Origin: Brachypterus glaber
Lineage: Eukaryota; Arthropoda; Insecta; Coleoptera; Kateretidae
Length of the DNA: 64,000 nt
NCBI GenBank assembly: GCA_958510825.1
Contig: OY294051.1
Span: forward strand, 3,100,001 to 3,164,000
Direction of reading: 5' to 3'
Shown here in pieces: positions 36,223 to 48,700 of the stretch (the first letter of the stretch is position 1; every line of letters begins with the position of its first letter). A program made the position numbers and the translations under genes. The notes under the pieces are model-generated. The model was given only the letters and a program-made list of their open reading frames with translations. It was not told the DNA's origin and searched no databases.

Positions 36223-37452
36223 ATAATTTTCTTAGTGTAAAAGTAGAATAAACTTATCTTTAATAATTGTTAACGTCAAGTTCAAAAAATAAATCCGGTT
36301 TTGCCCTCGCTTTTTACAAAGAAAAATAAAAAATAATTTCTGCGAAATGATGAAAAAGCAATGCCGTTCTCATTACATCTCATCCGTCAATTAAAATGAA
36401 ATAAATGTTAAAGCGCATATTTTTTTACATTAAAGCGCATATTATACAAAAACTAGATTAATAATTTAATATATTTAATTTATAAATTACCTTCATCATT
36501 TGCTACACATTTAAATTTAATGTCCAACTAAAATTCTTGATCTTGAAACAAGTTCTGGGTGAATATCATTGTTGGACCCTGGGGTCTCAAAATGACAATT
36601 TGAGATAAGAAAATGCGTGAAATAGAGATTGAACCTACCTTGATGTTAGATTTTCTTGTGATGTCTGAGCTCAGAAGTGGTGATGGATAGGTCCTGTCTC
36701 TATATTCAGTAACGCGTAAAATGTTGTGTTGAAGTGGAACTGTATATCATAGATGGTATCTATAATCTCCTTTTTGCATAGCGAGTGACCGAAACAGTAA
36801 TGGCCGGCGGCGATATTGATTGATAATATCGATGTACGTGCTGCGTACCGAAATAATTACTTTGCCAGGTGACTTCGGTCAACCCGTATGAGCGTTGAAA
36901 ATTGTCGGTAATTTTTTTATGTGAAAAATTTAAAAGGCTTGAAATCTTGTTTTTTTTCTTTTAAGCATACAAAATTATGTGCCAAATTTCAAAATGATCA
37001 AAGTATTCTAACCCGTGCCGAAAATCCGCCAAATTTGCCCCTAACAATAAAATTTACGAATTTCTGCCATAAAGTGAATCAAACGGTAAACAAACATTTT
37101 AAAAATGTATCAAACCGGACTGAATTTATTTGTATTTAATGCATTCTAATATTAGAATGATTTAACTAAAACCAAAACGAGCTAAGCGCCAAATAAGAGC
37201 TCCTAAATATTTGGTTAAAAAATATAAGGTCCATCCTAATATTACATAACAAGAGTTGTAATAAGCAATAACGCATGTAACGGCGAGTGCGTAACTTCTT
37301 CTAGGAGCGTAAATGCTTTACAACTAGTAATGTACTATACTTTTTCTACGACCATGAAAGCAAACATCAAAGACTAAGAAAATATTTGTTTTTTAAATAA
37401 TTTTTAACCAATAAAGTAGAACAAAAAAGTATTTTGAGTACCATCAAAATTT
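36223..37452. other. Stretch without a supported gene; possible promoter or 5' exon on minus strand
   Basis: 36650-36900 is less AT-rich than its surroundings. It contains GGCCGGCGGCGATATTG, ATATCGATG and, on the minus strand, CATCAAG followed by GTAGGT, a good 5' splice site. No coding frame is present. 37245-37340 has GTAACGGCGAGTGCG between weak inverted arms and looks like another small hairpin element. Confidence 0.35.
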
Positions 37453-37464
37453 CTAGTGTTAACC

Positions 37465-37709
37465 ATCATCATCAATAGTTTGTTTGGGTCTTTAAGAGAC
37501 AGGCGCAGCCTATGGCTCATTTATCTAAAAAAATACTTGATCTGAATTGAAGTTTGGGGCAGTGAGTCTATGCTCACTGATGCGAGTTGCATCTATCATA
37601 ATTTATTGGGGAGTGAGTCTCTGCTCACTGATGCGAGTAGCATCTGTCATAATTCGGCGCTGGGGAGTGGGTGGGAGGGGGATGGGGAGGGATGGGATAG
37701 GGAGAGGAA
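37465..37709 (-). mobile_element. Jockey-like retrotransposon, 3'-end-only insertion
   Basis: Only 245 bases of the 3' UTR are inserted, flanked by a perfect 12-bp duplication CTAGTGTTAACC (37453-37464 and 37710-37721). The tail is GATGATGAT on the minus strand, one unit longer than at 26626. It carries the two-repeat form of the 3' UTR, like the 26.6-kb copy. Confidence 0.92.
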
Positions 37710-37721
37710 CTAGTGTTAACC

Positions 37722-38978
37722 GCTGGCGTGTTTTATCATAGGACCTTTGTGACGTGAGGCAAAAGGGACTTATTTGTATTGTTCCAGGTGTCTTCTTGTA
37801 CTTGGGCCCAAGATGATGTTTCCTCGGAGAAATGGCGTAAGCCCTATTTGCAACTCGTTCTACGCGAAATGTTATTTATTGGATGTATTTTCCATAGCGT
37901 GATTCATTACGAATAACTATTGTTATTTTTGTTCTTTGGAAGCAATAGTGGCGTGCTGTTTTACGAACCCATTCAAATTACACTGAAATATCGCCTCAAG
38001 CCAGCAACTTCAGGTAGTACGTCATGCGCATGAAACCTTAAATTTGTCCGCATAAGGGACTTATCAAAATCTACTATATACAAGATGAAAACTAAACATC
38101 TAGAATTAAAAAGTCTCCTTAGGGGACTCCCCTAATTGTGAAGTTGAAATTTTTTTTTCCAAGAGCCTCTATGCCGATTTTCAATCAAATATGAAAAAAA
38201 TTATGATATAATTACACCATGTGCTAAAATTTCCCTCATGTAAGTATGTAGTTTGTCGTAGGATCCCATCAATTTTGAGAATATATGGCTTAAAATATTT
38301 GTGAAATAAAAAAAATGTCCATCCATTTTTAAAAATAAGTAATAAAAAACCCAAGATTAAAGTTGGCAACAATATTTTTAATTGGGTTTAAGAATTTGCG
38401 ACATTTAAAATTTAATTGGCTAACATGGAATGATTTTTTTCCTTGCTAAGGCAAAAAATGCGAGCCTAGAACCTATTGTATGTATAGGTTGTTTATACAG
38501 TTATACAGGTCCTTAATATCTGTACAAATGCCAGAACAGGACCTTGGTTGTAGTTGACAGTTTCCGATGTAATGCTGTTTCAAAAAAATTTTGTTTTTTT
38601 TCCCAAAAATAAAATAACAAAAAGTTAAAAAACATTGTTGATAAAAAAAATATATTTTTTGATAAAAAAAACTATTTATTTTTAACTTTGAAAAAAAAAT
38701 AAAAGTTAAAAAATAAATTTTTGAATTTTTTTTTAATATTATTAAATAAAAATAAAAATAATTACAAAATTAATATTTAACGTATTCTTTTTTGCACATA
38801 AAAATAAGGCCAGTGAAGCGTGGAAAAAGTACTTTAGAAAAAACATGTTTTTTTTATCAGAAAAGACCAGAAAAGGCCACTTTCTAATTATTCATTTTAC
38901 ATTTTTTTCAAATATTTTCGAGTTTTTTGGGTTGCTAAAATGAACCAGGGGGTAGAAGAAGGAAATCTTTAAATGAAA
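37722..38978. other. AT-rich stretch without a gene
   Basis: Nothing recognised. Confidence 0.5.
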
Positions 38979-39322
38979 ATATTTTATCCAATACATACAG
39001 ATAATGAGACAATTACCAGCTTTATTTTAAATAGATAAACTCAATAATAACCCCCGTGTGGCTTTTACTTTATTGAGTGGATAATTATTTATTTTACCCA
39101 CTCAACTGTCACTTGTCAAATTATTTTCTTGTAAATGTCATTAAAAATTTTAATAAAAATATGAATTCCTAAGCTATTTATTGGATAAAACCTTGTATGG
39201 CACTCATGGGTAAACCGATATTGCCCTCTCGAAAATTAACCTGCTTGGCTGACGCGTCATGTCGCGTTAATTTTCTCATGGGCAATGTCGTACTTTACCC
39301 ACTAGTACCATGAATAACTATT
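38979..39322 (+). mobile_element. Nested-hairpin MITE family A
   Basis: A full-length copy. The inner hairpin is partly lost: the right arm reads GCGTCATGTCGCGTTAATTTTC instead of the usual GCCTCGCAGG form. Confidence 0.85.
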
Positions 39323-39424
39323 TTCTACAGCCCTGGACAATGCCCTTTCTGTCCTGAGTACACGTATCAGCAATTCAAATACGCGTACATTCGGTGTCTT
39401 TAAATGGTTATCTTTTTCGATTTA

Positions 39425-39525
39425 ATTGGGTACTTTGTTTCAAACTGTCATTTATTTTTAACAAAACCCACCTTGATTTATTCTAATTGGCGAATCACTA
39501 TGCAAAACAGTTGAATGCATTCAGA
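39425..39525 (+). repeat. Direct repeat, upstream unit
   Basis: A 95-100 base block (CAAACTGTCA...CTTGATTTATTCTAATTGG...CAGTTGAATGCATT) is repeated at about 40628-40728 with a few differences, on either side of the 39.7-40.5 kb element. Confidence 0.8.
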
Positions 39526-39730
39526 GCTGTAACCATAGCAAATTCAATAATAGATTATCCCTGGGGATAATCTAATATTAAATGTTGGGCAACGGAAACT
39601 CCCTACTAGGCCATTTAAAAAGACGTTTTTTTTTTTAGTTTTAAGGCCTATCCAGAAGCTTGCATAAGAACATAAAACATAAGAATGCGGTGCCGTGATT
39701 GGCTTACAAGATACATGGCGGCACATCAAA

Positions 39731-40484
39731 AATAATGTAAAAATACATGAATTTACATAGTACGGAATAGTAAATTTACTATTCTGGACTATGTATAATT
39801 CATGAATTTGTGTAAAATAATGTAAAATAATATAAAAGAATGTAATAGAATGTAAAAGTATGTAAAATAATGTAAAAGAATGTAAAATAATGTAATAAAA
39901 TATATTTACATTGATTTACATATTTTTACATGATTTTACAATGTCGGGCTATGTTATTTTAAGATGCGCGTGCGCTTTAGACAATAACCAAGAAGGCGTC
40001 GCATCATGAGACGGACCGTTTAATATTGTTAGAGAGATAGCGACGCATGCTGCTGGGTGTTAAAAGTGTAAAAAAAAGGTAAATAGTATTTATGTACGAT
40101 ATTTAAATGCTTTATTTGTGGCCTAAAATTTACATTCATTATAAATTACTATCGTTATCAACCAATAGATCTTTAAAAAAAGAAATAAGCAGTTTATACT
40201 AGTATTAAGGGTGCAAATCGTTTGGTTTAATAAACCAAATGAACTTTACGCTACAATATTGACACAGAGACTTGTTATTTGGAACAAACATTTTCTAAGT
40301 AGTAAATATTTTTTTTTCAAAAGTCTATGCAAAATATTACTATTATGCACTATGTAATTTTTACTGTTTCGGTCTATGCAAAACATTACCATTACGGACT
40401 ATGTAATTTTTACCATTCCGGTCTATGGCAACATATTACCATTTACGGACTATGTAATTTAATGTAATTTATTTTTACCGTGTG
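39731..40484 (-). mobile_element. Inverted-repeat element with TGTAAAATAA array, reverse copy
   Basis: Reverse relative of 6355-7281. It has the complement of the TTTTACATTA array (TGTAAAATAA units at 39800-39905), GACGGACCGTTTAATATTG, the ATTACATAGTCC-type repeats near 40330-40460, and the terminus TTTTTACCGTGTGT. The array is shorter than in the 6.4-kb copy. Confidence 0.75.
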
Positions 40485-40627
40485 TGCCAAATTTCAACAA
40501 GAAAAAAAAAACAAAACCTCAAAATTTATAGATTTTTATGTAGGGAATCTTGTAATTCATACAAAAATCTCGGAAGTCCTTGTACAAACAATTTTTAGTG
40601 GTTCACCACTCGGAAAATGCGTAAAGT

Positions 40628-40728
40628 AATCTACTTTGTTGCAAACTGTCACTTAGCTATTTTTAACACAGCCTACCTTGATTTATTCTAATTGGCGAAT
40701 CACAATATGCAAAACAGTTGAATGCATT
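40628..40728 (+). repeat. Direct repeat, downstream unit
   Basis: Second unit of the direct repeat at 39425-39525. Confidence 0.8.
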
Positions 40729-42354
40729 AAAGTTTTATCTTCCTGAGCGATCATTAACTCGCGCAATTTTTAAATTACATTAATTTCGCCTTATTTGTAT
40801 TGAAAAGAAATCAAATATGTAAATTTTACCACGGGTAAATATCATAAAAGTACACCTTATAATCCTAAAGATATTTTACAACCATCGTACTGAATGATAT
40901 TCTAAAACCAGCTTTTGACAGCTGGTCCTTGGTACAAAGACTATTAAGATGACTCTTGGAATCATCTCTGATTGAAAAAAAGTATTCAGATTTTATTTAT
41001 TTAAATATATAGTCCATTAGATAGATATATTCATGTGCGCCATCTATTTCTAGAAGTAGACAACTTATTTTATTTTACTTTTACCTGATAGGCCCGTTAT
41101 ATCTACAGAAAATGCACATAAAAAGTTATAAAAAGCAAAAAAGGCAAACAATATTTTTTATTTTTTAATAAACCAATACTTTTCTAGCTTGTTTAACACA
41201 CAGGGAAAGTCAAAATGTAATATAACACTTCCATATTATATCTGATAGACGTGTTAGTTCCGCCCCTTATATTATATTTGATTTTATCACAAACTTGATG
41301 ACACAATGTCGATACAGTCATATCTACAATGTATATTCTACATTTTTATTTAAAAATCGGTTACAAGGGTCATTTTGACGTCCTTAAATAACACCGGCCC
41401 ACAAAAATTACTATTATCCAGACTATATTTTTCTTACGTATTTTTGAGCGCTAAAAACAAATTTAACAATGTAAAATTTCGTGATATCCCATTGGACTTT
41501 TTCACTTCTAATGTAAAAGTCCTCGACATTCTGATTAAATGTTTATAAGGGGACAACTTCCAAAGGGGGGGCAGGGGGGCTTATTTTTGGTTGAAACTCT
41601 CAGGGACAAAGCGTTTTTTTGAAAATCAGGAAAACAGCGGTGCACCGATATTATGGAAAAGGTGTTTCAGACAGATTTGACTCAATTTTGGATATGTTAT
41701 ATGCATTTCTCGACTTTTTGATTCAAAATGTCTTCGGGCGCAACTCCCAAAGTTTAATAGTTTACGTTCTAAAGAACTAGAAAGATCTCGAGCTAGCTCA
41801 TCCAGATTTTTTTTTTTTTTTTGAGGGCCTGTGTTACTAAAGAAAATTGATAGTGTCATATCGGATAAAAGAGAAAATTTAAAAATGTTAAGTCTTAATC
41901 TGGGGTAGTCCCCACTAACTGGACATGCCTTCTTTTTAAATCTTCTCAAATTTCTTAGTTGTTAATTAAACGAAATACGTTTAAATATCTTTCACCTTTT
42001 TTCTTTTCCTAGGTTCCTTCTTCTCCTCCCTTAAGTTTGTTACTAGTCAAAAGTCCGTCTCTGCTCTTTCTTCCTAGTAGAAACAATAAAATATGTATCA
42101 TATGATAGACAAGTCATCAAAGAAACTATACCATAACTATAAATCATTTATGTTTATAATAAATGTATTTGTTACCACCCCACTGATCTTATCAGATGAC
42201 AGAAACTTGATGTAAGGTGGTACTTCGTGTAAAAATACAAAATTCAATCTAGAATATAATTGAGAAGCCGTTTCGAGATGAAGAGACAACAGAAAACGCA
42301 GTGTAGTCGCCAAACAGGTCCCCGCCGATGCACATCAAGCTGTTGACCCAACTG
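40729..42354. other. AT-rich stretch without a gene
   Basis: 41375-41450 is the inverted counterpart of 32450-32530. A 107-codon minus-strand frame at 41626-41949 crosses a poly(T) run and resembles no family I know; I do not call it a gene. Confidence 0.45.
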
Positions 42355-44560
42355 CAGAGGTCAAACTGTCAATACTACTAGTAATCGACAGTTGTAAAAG
42401 TATTTCATTACGCGTGTTTGCTTCTTCCACTTCTGTTCTCTGTGCACCAGGTCCCCTACACTCTGAAGACGATTAATCCGCAATTTAGTTAAAATTAACC
42501 ACATACAGTAGCACTCGTTTACTTCCAAAACCTTAATTCTTTTAAATTTATTCGAAATGCTTATTTATACAGTGCAAATCAAAACTTTCTGATCAGTATA
42601 CTGTCTATATGTACTCCTAGAATTATTTTAACTAATCTTTTTAGGGGAAAAATATGTTATGATGGTTTAATTTTTTGCTAGTTCTTTATATAAATCAAAG
42701 TTGATAAATATCGTCGTCTTCCTTACAAAGGGGCTTATCTCAAAAAAATTCTAAATTGAGTTAGGCCCCTGGGTGACATCAAAACAGTAAGCTGCAGCTG
42801 CCCTTTGTAAAAACACAAAAAATGAGATAAGCCCCTTTGGAAGGGAAGCGACGATATGTGACTATACCTACACAGGCGAAACTGTCGATACTACTAGTAA
42901 TCGACAGTTGTAAAAGTATTTCATTACGCGTGTTGGCTTCTTCCACTTCTGTTCTCTGTGCACCAGGTCCCCTACTCTCTGAAGACGATTAATCCGCAAT
43001 TTAGTTAAAATTAACCAGATACAGTAGCACTCGTTTACTTCCAAAACCTTAATTCTTTTAAATTTATTCGAAATGCTTATTTATACAGTGCAAATCAAAA
43101 CTTTCTGATCAGTATACTGTCTATATGTACTCCTAGAATTATTTTAACTAATATTTTTAGGGGAAAAATATGTTATGATGGTTTAATTTTTTGCTAGTTC
43201 TTTATATAAATCAAAGTTGGTAAATATCGTCGCCTTACAAAGGGGCTTATCTCAAAAAAATTCCAAATTGAGTTAGGCCCCTGGGTGACATCAAAACAGT
43301 AACCTGTAGCTACCCTTTGTCTCTCCTAAAAAAAAAAAACACAAAAAATGGGATAAGCCCCTTTGCAAGGGAAGCGACAATATGTGACTGTACCTACACA
43401 GGCCAAACTGTCAATACTACTAGTAATCGACAGTTGTAAAAGTATTTTATTACGCGTGTTGGCTTCTTCGACTTCTGTTCTCTGTGCACCAGGTCCCCTA
43501 CTCTCTGAAGACGATTAATCCGCAATTTAGTTTAAATTGACCAGATACAGTAGCACTCGTTTACTTACAAAACATTAATTCTTTTAAATTTATTCTAAAT
43601 TCTTATTTCTTACCTTTGATACAGTACAAATCAATACTGTCGATATGTACTCCTAGAAAAAATTAGATCGTACTAATATTTTAATAATAATTTTTAACTA
43701 TTATTTTAGGGAAACATATCTCATGAAGATTGAAAAGGGAGAGCTAGATTTCTTATTTTCTAATCCTATATCATAAAGATGTTGAATATGTGACTGTGAC
43801 TACAAATGCCAAAGCGTCAATATCAACGAACTAATAACTCTCTCTAGAATAGGCATTTCATTTGTAAAAACTGAAAAAAACGTAGCCAACATATACATTT
43901 GTCTGTCTTACTCGCACAGCTTTGTTTTAAGAGAGACAACAATAACAGTTACTGGTAATTCTTATTGTTCAGGCCTGAATATACCTACTATTTGTTTAAA
44001 AACAAACCGAGATGTTGGCGATACTTTATATTAACGGTATGCGTATAGAGAAGAGTTGTTCTCTCTAGAATAGGCATTTCATTTGTAAAAACTGAAAAAA
44101 ACGTAGCCAACATATACATTTGTCTGTCTTACTCGCTCAGCTTTGTTCTAACAGAGACAACAATAACAGTTACTGGTAATTGTTATTGTTCAGGCCTGAA
44201 TATACCTAATATTTGTTTACAAACAAACCGAGATGTTGGCGATACTTTATATTAACGGTATGCGTAGTCTAGAGAGAAGAGTTGTTAGTTCGTTGGTCAA
44301 TACCATAATTATTAGTTATTCTACTTCTGTTCTTTCGGCACCAGGTTCCCTACTCTTTTTTTTTAATACTTACTTGTGTTAACCAGCTACTGTCAAATTC
44401 TTGTTTCTCCTAAATGTACACTAATTTATGTTATTATTTTTATAATTAGTTTTCTAATCAAAATTTTTAGAATAAATTTGACAATAGACGTATTTGGTAT
44501 TGTTAAATACTTAAACAGACAGAATTTCAAAATAATGCTTAAACGCACTGATATGTAGAT
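42355..44560 (+). repeat. Four-unit satellite with a period of about 520 bp
   Basis: Unit starts can be placed by the block ACTACTAGTAATCGACAGTT, found in units 1-3 at about 42374, 42890 and 43416. A fourth, more diverged unit begins about 43780 and is split by a MITE dimer. Units share CACCAGGTCCCCTAC, CGATTAATCCGCAATTTAG and TGTACTCCTAGAA. Units 1 and 2 also carry an inverted pair, AAAGGGGCTTATCTC / GAGATAAGCCCCTTT (GGGATAAGCCCC in the next). No coding capacity. Confidence 0.88.
43824..44295 (+). mobile_element. Head-to-tail dimer of the hAT-like MITE
   Basis: Two 220-250 bp monomers in the same orientation share a single junction around 44045 (GGTATGCGTATAGAGAAGAGTTG then TTCTCTCTAGAATAGG). 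The outer ends are CAACGAAC and GTTCGTTG. One target duplication encloses the whole dimer: GTCAATAT at 43816-43823 and GTCAATAC at 44296-44303, 7 of 8 bases identical. It interrupts the fourth satellite unit. Confidence 0.85.
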
Positions 44561-47500
44561 GCCGAACATGTTTATTACATGAAAATTTATTTAAAACAAA
44601 AATGGGTTTCAAAAATAACAACAAGTTTAACAAATTTCGAACAAATGTAATTTATCAGGTAAACTCTGTCCCGACGTTTCATTAATTTATTTAAAAATCA
44701 TTAATTTCTTATCTCAAAGTATATTTTTATTGCATTTTAATCTTGTATAATTAAAAAATAATAAAACAGAAAAAACCTTGGAGTTTAAAAAGTAATGTTT
44801 TAAGATAAAAGCAGGTATATAAAATATAAGTAATAATTGAGTAATTATAATGTAATATGGGACTAAATGACCACAAATACGTGTAATATTATGGTATACA
44901 TTTCCTTATTTGTTCATCTATAGTTGGATACTAAACCACAATATAATAATCATAAGAAAATAAGTAGTTTAATTGAACACATTAAAGCTAAATATCAATA
45001 AATTGTAACAAAATCATTTTATAATGTGACATTACTAATGTTACATTACTGCAGAGACCTCGAGGGCAGGATTTTTTAATTTTAATCAAAATTATAAAAA
45101 AATTAATTAAATATTCCATTAATCTATTTTGGAATTCTCGTACATGATATTTTTTATAGTTACAATTATAATTCAACTTAAAATTAAACTCGAATACCTT
45201 AAATATTGCCTTTCATATACGAAATATGCATATTTTAGCTTGTTTAGTCCCTTATTGATCGTTAAAAATATGCCGAATGAAACTAAAGATTTGCTGAATG
45301 GAAAAACATTGAGGGTGTCCCACCTACTTATGTCCGACCCTGCATTGAAGCTCAAAATCTATAAAAATATTAAATAAATCATGTTCTGCGCTCATTGTTT
45401 TTTTTATCGGTATTTTTCTTTAAAATTTTAATTTAAAAGGCACCATCGAACTGAAACAAACTCATAGACAAGGAAAGACCTCCAAAGCCATTGCGGAATA
45501 CTGTGATAAATGTGCCTAGCGCATCTGAGATAAACTTGCACATGCGCACTACTATTGTTGTTTTTGACGAGTATTTTTAACCTTAGTTTTGTGTGTCAAA
45601 TAAAAATTGTAAAAAATTCAACAAAAATCAATAAATATCTACGAAGAGAGGTCGAAATAGTTTTTTTTAAATTATTTTATAAGAATTTTTCGAGGTGTGT
45701 TTGAGTTACGGGATTTTTTACACCCACTTTGAGTACACCAGGGATTGACCCTTTGCTCTTCATAAAGCAACAATACAGGTCATGTTTAAAGTTATAAACA
45801 AATGCAGCAAAAAATAACAATTAAAACACAGTAGAAGTCGAAAAATGAACAGAAACAAACGACGATCTGACAGTACTGACAGTATAAACAAACTACTAAT
45901 AATTCGTCATCCCAGTATTGGTTTGCCATATCTCTATTATTGAACATTTTAAGAGTTTTACTGGGGGATTTTTGGAAATAAGACAAATGAATACTGGGGT
46001 GATGAATGGTTTTACGACCGACAGCATTTCACAGCTGATAGAGATGCGTACTGCGCAAGGTCAGATATATTGCGTTACGTCATTTCGGTGCCCCGTTCTG
46101 TCACAAAATAATCTTGCGCAGGCTGGACTAATGGTTCTCTTTCCTTCTCTATGAATAAACTACAAGTTAATATAACGAGAAAATATTTATGTGTTATGTG
46201 TTTTGAATATTATCAGTCGGACTGGTTCGCCCACGATACGGCATACGAGGTAAAAAATAAATTATCTTTTTTTTTACCTATTGCATTGCATACGAGTTAT
46301 CTATATACCGGTTTTAAGCAATATTTCTACGGATCACCGTCAAAAAATTAACTCACACACCAGGCTTGAATACATTTTGAGTGTGATTGGCCACGCTCAA
46401 TATCACCAAAAATCATAAGAATTAGTCTAAGAGCTGGTGACCATTTTTATTTTCTCCCTGATGTATTTGTTTATTATTATTTATAAGCTTTTGGCTTGTG
46501 CTAGGGGCTCTCCATTAATATTGAACATAAATTAGAATTAATTCTTCTTCAAAATATATTTATTTTTCTAAGATTCGATGCATTTTTCCAAAAATATAAG
46601 TGTTTTTTAATATATTATTATTTTATATTCATTCAGTTTAAAACTTGGTTTAAAAGATAATGGATACTTTTTCTCTTAGTTTTATAATACCTTAATAATA
46701 ATTATATCTGCCCCTAGATATAGTAAATCTAATTTAAGAAACAGCCACAACTTGACCGATTACACTTTTCAACAAAGTTAAATTCCATGGAATCCACCAG
46801 GTAGCCTAAAACGCATTTACACCGAGGTCGGGTTCGAATACCGCCTGGGGTGGCGTGGTGGTGTCTTTAAAATTGCTATTATTTACTTCTATTGCTATTA
46901 TTTACAGCTCTAAAAACTAAATATAAATAGGCTTTTATATAGGGTAGGTACAAACTTTAAAAAAAAAAATAAAAATTAGCCTAAAACTCATTTACAACAC
47001 ATAAAACTATACTAATTCGAAATATCATATTTGACGAAATATTTCTCAGTATGTTGAAATAAGGGCCGTAGAGAAGAAGATTTAGTGGGGGGAGAAGGTC
47101 GAAAATTACAACTTTTTTAGTTTAAAGTTGCAACTTTTTTTCCCTCGACAAAAAGTTATTAGCCAAATATAAAAAAGTCCAAACGTTCCAACTACTGCTA
47201 AAATTACAACTTTTTTGAACTTCAAGATTCACCACTGCTAAAATTACAACTTTAATTTCTCCGATGAAAAAGTTGACGACTAAAAAAAAAACGTTTTCAC
47301 AAATGAGCTAAAATTACAAGTTTTATATTTTTTAACCCTGAAATTTACAACTTACTCGAATTTCAAGATAGGTAGAGTGCTCCCCCACCCCCCATTGCTA
47401 CGGCCCTGGTTGAAATCTAAAATAAATTCAATCTATTTAGACATCTGGCCACACTTTATTCTAAACCAGAAGACATTCAGATCGATCTAAGCTATCCGCG

Positions 47501-48429
47501 GTATTTCTGTATTGTTTCAGTCTCTAAATTTTTACCGCATTCTTTTCAGTCCCGTAACGCCTTTATTATGTAAAATCTATAGGAAGTAAATTTAAATGTA
47601 ACAGTCTATAAAATATTCTCATTTGAATGAATAATGTATTTGAAAACAATACGATTAAGTTATTTTCCACAACAATTTAAATGTGCTGAATTATTCAAAG
47701 TTTTGGGTTTATTATATTCTTCTTATACAAGGCGTACTTTATGGATGGAAAAAGTACTGGCGAAGGATAGAAAAATATGGAATAGTTTTGCGGATGCAAA
47801 ACAAAACCCGACACCATGGGTTAAAGTATAACTAACTAACTATTAGATCTATAGAACTTTACTTATTTATGACATAGCATAACTTAGGGCATATCCACAG
47901 GATCACATAACAACATAGTACATTGGCTTGAGGTGCCGCCATGTATCTTGTAGGCCAATAACGACATCGCATTCTTATGTTTTATGTTCTTTTGCAAGCT
48001 TCTGGATAGGCCTTTAGCCAATAAACTTTTTATGCAAAAAATCGTTCTGTCTCTCCATCTGTTTATCTGTAATGCTGTAAATTTGTTTTATTTTATTTTT
48101 TTGGTTCGAAATGTTTTATGTCATAATTTTTTGAGGTGTTTGGTGGGGCAAGATTTTTAAATGTTAAGAATATTTTCGTGAAAAGTTATATCTGTGTGTT
48201 TTTAAGGTCGCTGAAACAGAATATAATAACAAAAATTTTCTATCCCCTTTTAAAATGTTTTAAAAATGGTATCTGAGGGTTTTTGACGTCACTGAAGTTG
48301 AACATTATAATAAAAAAAAATCTACAACACCAAGGAATATTATTTTTTAAATATTTACAAAACTTTTGTAAAAATTGATATTAAGGGCTTTTTTGTGGTC
48401 GCTAAAACTGAATCTGAGAGCTCACAGAG
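44561..48429. other. Long AT-rich stretch without a supported gene
   Basis: Several short frames look compositionally protein-like (45129-45377, 46151-46351 and 47634-47831, all plus strand), but none matches a family I know or shows consistent splice sites. 45901-46008 is a hairpin with arms ATTCGTCATCCCAGTATT / AATACTGGGGTGATGAAT. 47925-48020 is an inverted copy of 39640-39725. Near 46825-46850 GGTCGGGTTCGAATACC resembles a tRNA B box but lacks a matching A box. Confidence 0.4.
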
Positions 48430-48700
48430 GGAGGCATAGTGTAGTGGCAAGGGCGTATGTATAGCCTACTAGCGTGAGTTCGATTCTCACTGGCGCCGAT
48501 TTGCCTTTTTCAGTTAATTAATAATTTAAATTTGGCGAATGCGATAAGTGAAGCGGACACTCCCTAGAAACTGGTTCGAAAGTCAGTATAAGCCGGTGGT
48601 TCCCTCTACTACTAGCCTAGTCCAAAGTCCAAGTCCTAAACTTAGGGGATGCTTGATTAGAATAGTACGAGGTTAAACAAACAAACAAACAAACAGACCT
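48430..48700 (+). mobile_element. tRNA-derived SINE
   Basis: The head has a B-box/T-arm, GTGAG-TTCGATT-CTCAC, with a perfect 5-bp stem, and an A-box-like TAGTGTAGTGGCAAGG about 40 bases upstream. The acceptor ends do not pair, so it is not a working tRNA. A tRNA-unrelated body follows (ACTGGTTCGAAAGTC, GGTGGTTCCCTCTAC), then an (AAAC)n tail at about 48674-48697. The internal promoter would be read by RNA polymerase III, with mobility depending on a partner LINE. I found no clear target duplication. Confidence 0.75.

Noticed and set aside
45918..46351. Plus-strand frames with protein-like composition, one followed by a donor-like GAGGTAAAA
   Set aside because: A hairpin (45901-46008) underlies part of the region, several frames are open at once, and no homology or paired splice signals are recognisable.
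46820..46860. tRNA B-box-like GGTCGGGTTCGAATACC
   Set aside because: No A box or clover-leaf upstream; could be a degraded SINE but unsupported.
47634..47831. 65-codon plus-strand frame containing YTRRTLWMEKVLAKDRKIW
   Set aside because: It looks protein-like but no family is recognised and there is no supporting splice or promoter structure; too weak to list as a gene.
48430..48502. Functional tRNA gene
   Set aside because: T-arm and A/B-box motifs are present but the acceptor stem does not pair, and a non-tRNA body with an (AAAC)n tail follows; called a SINE.
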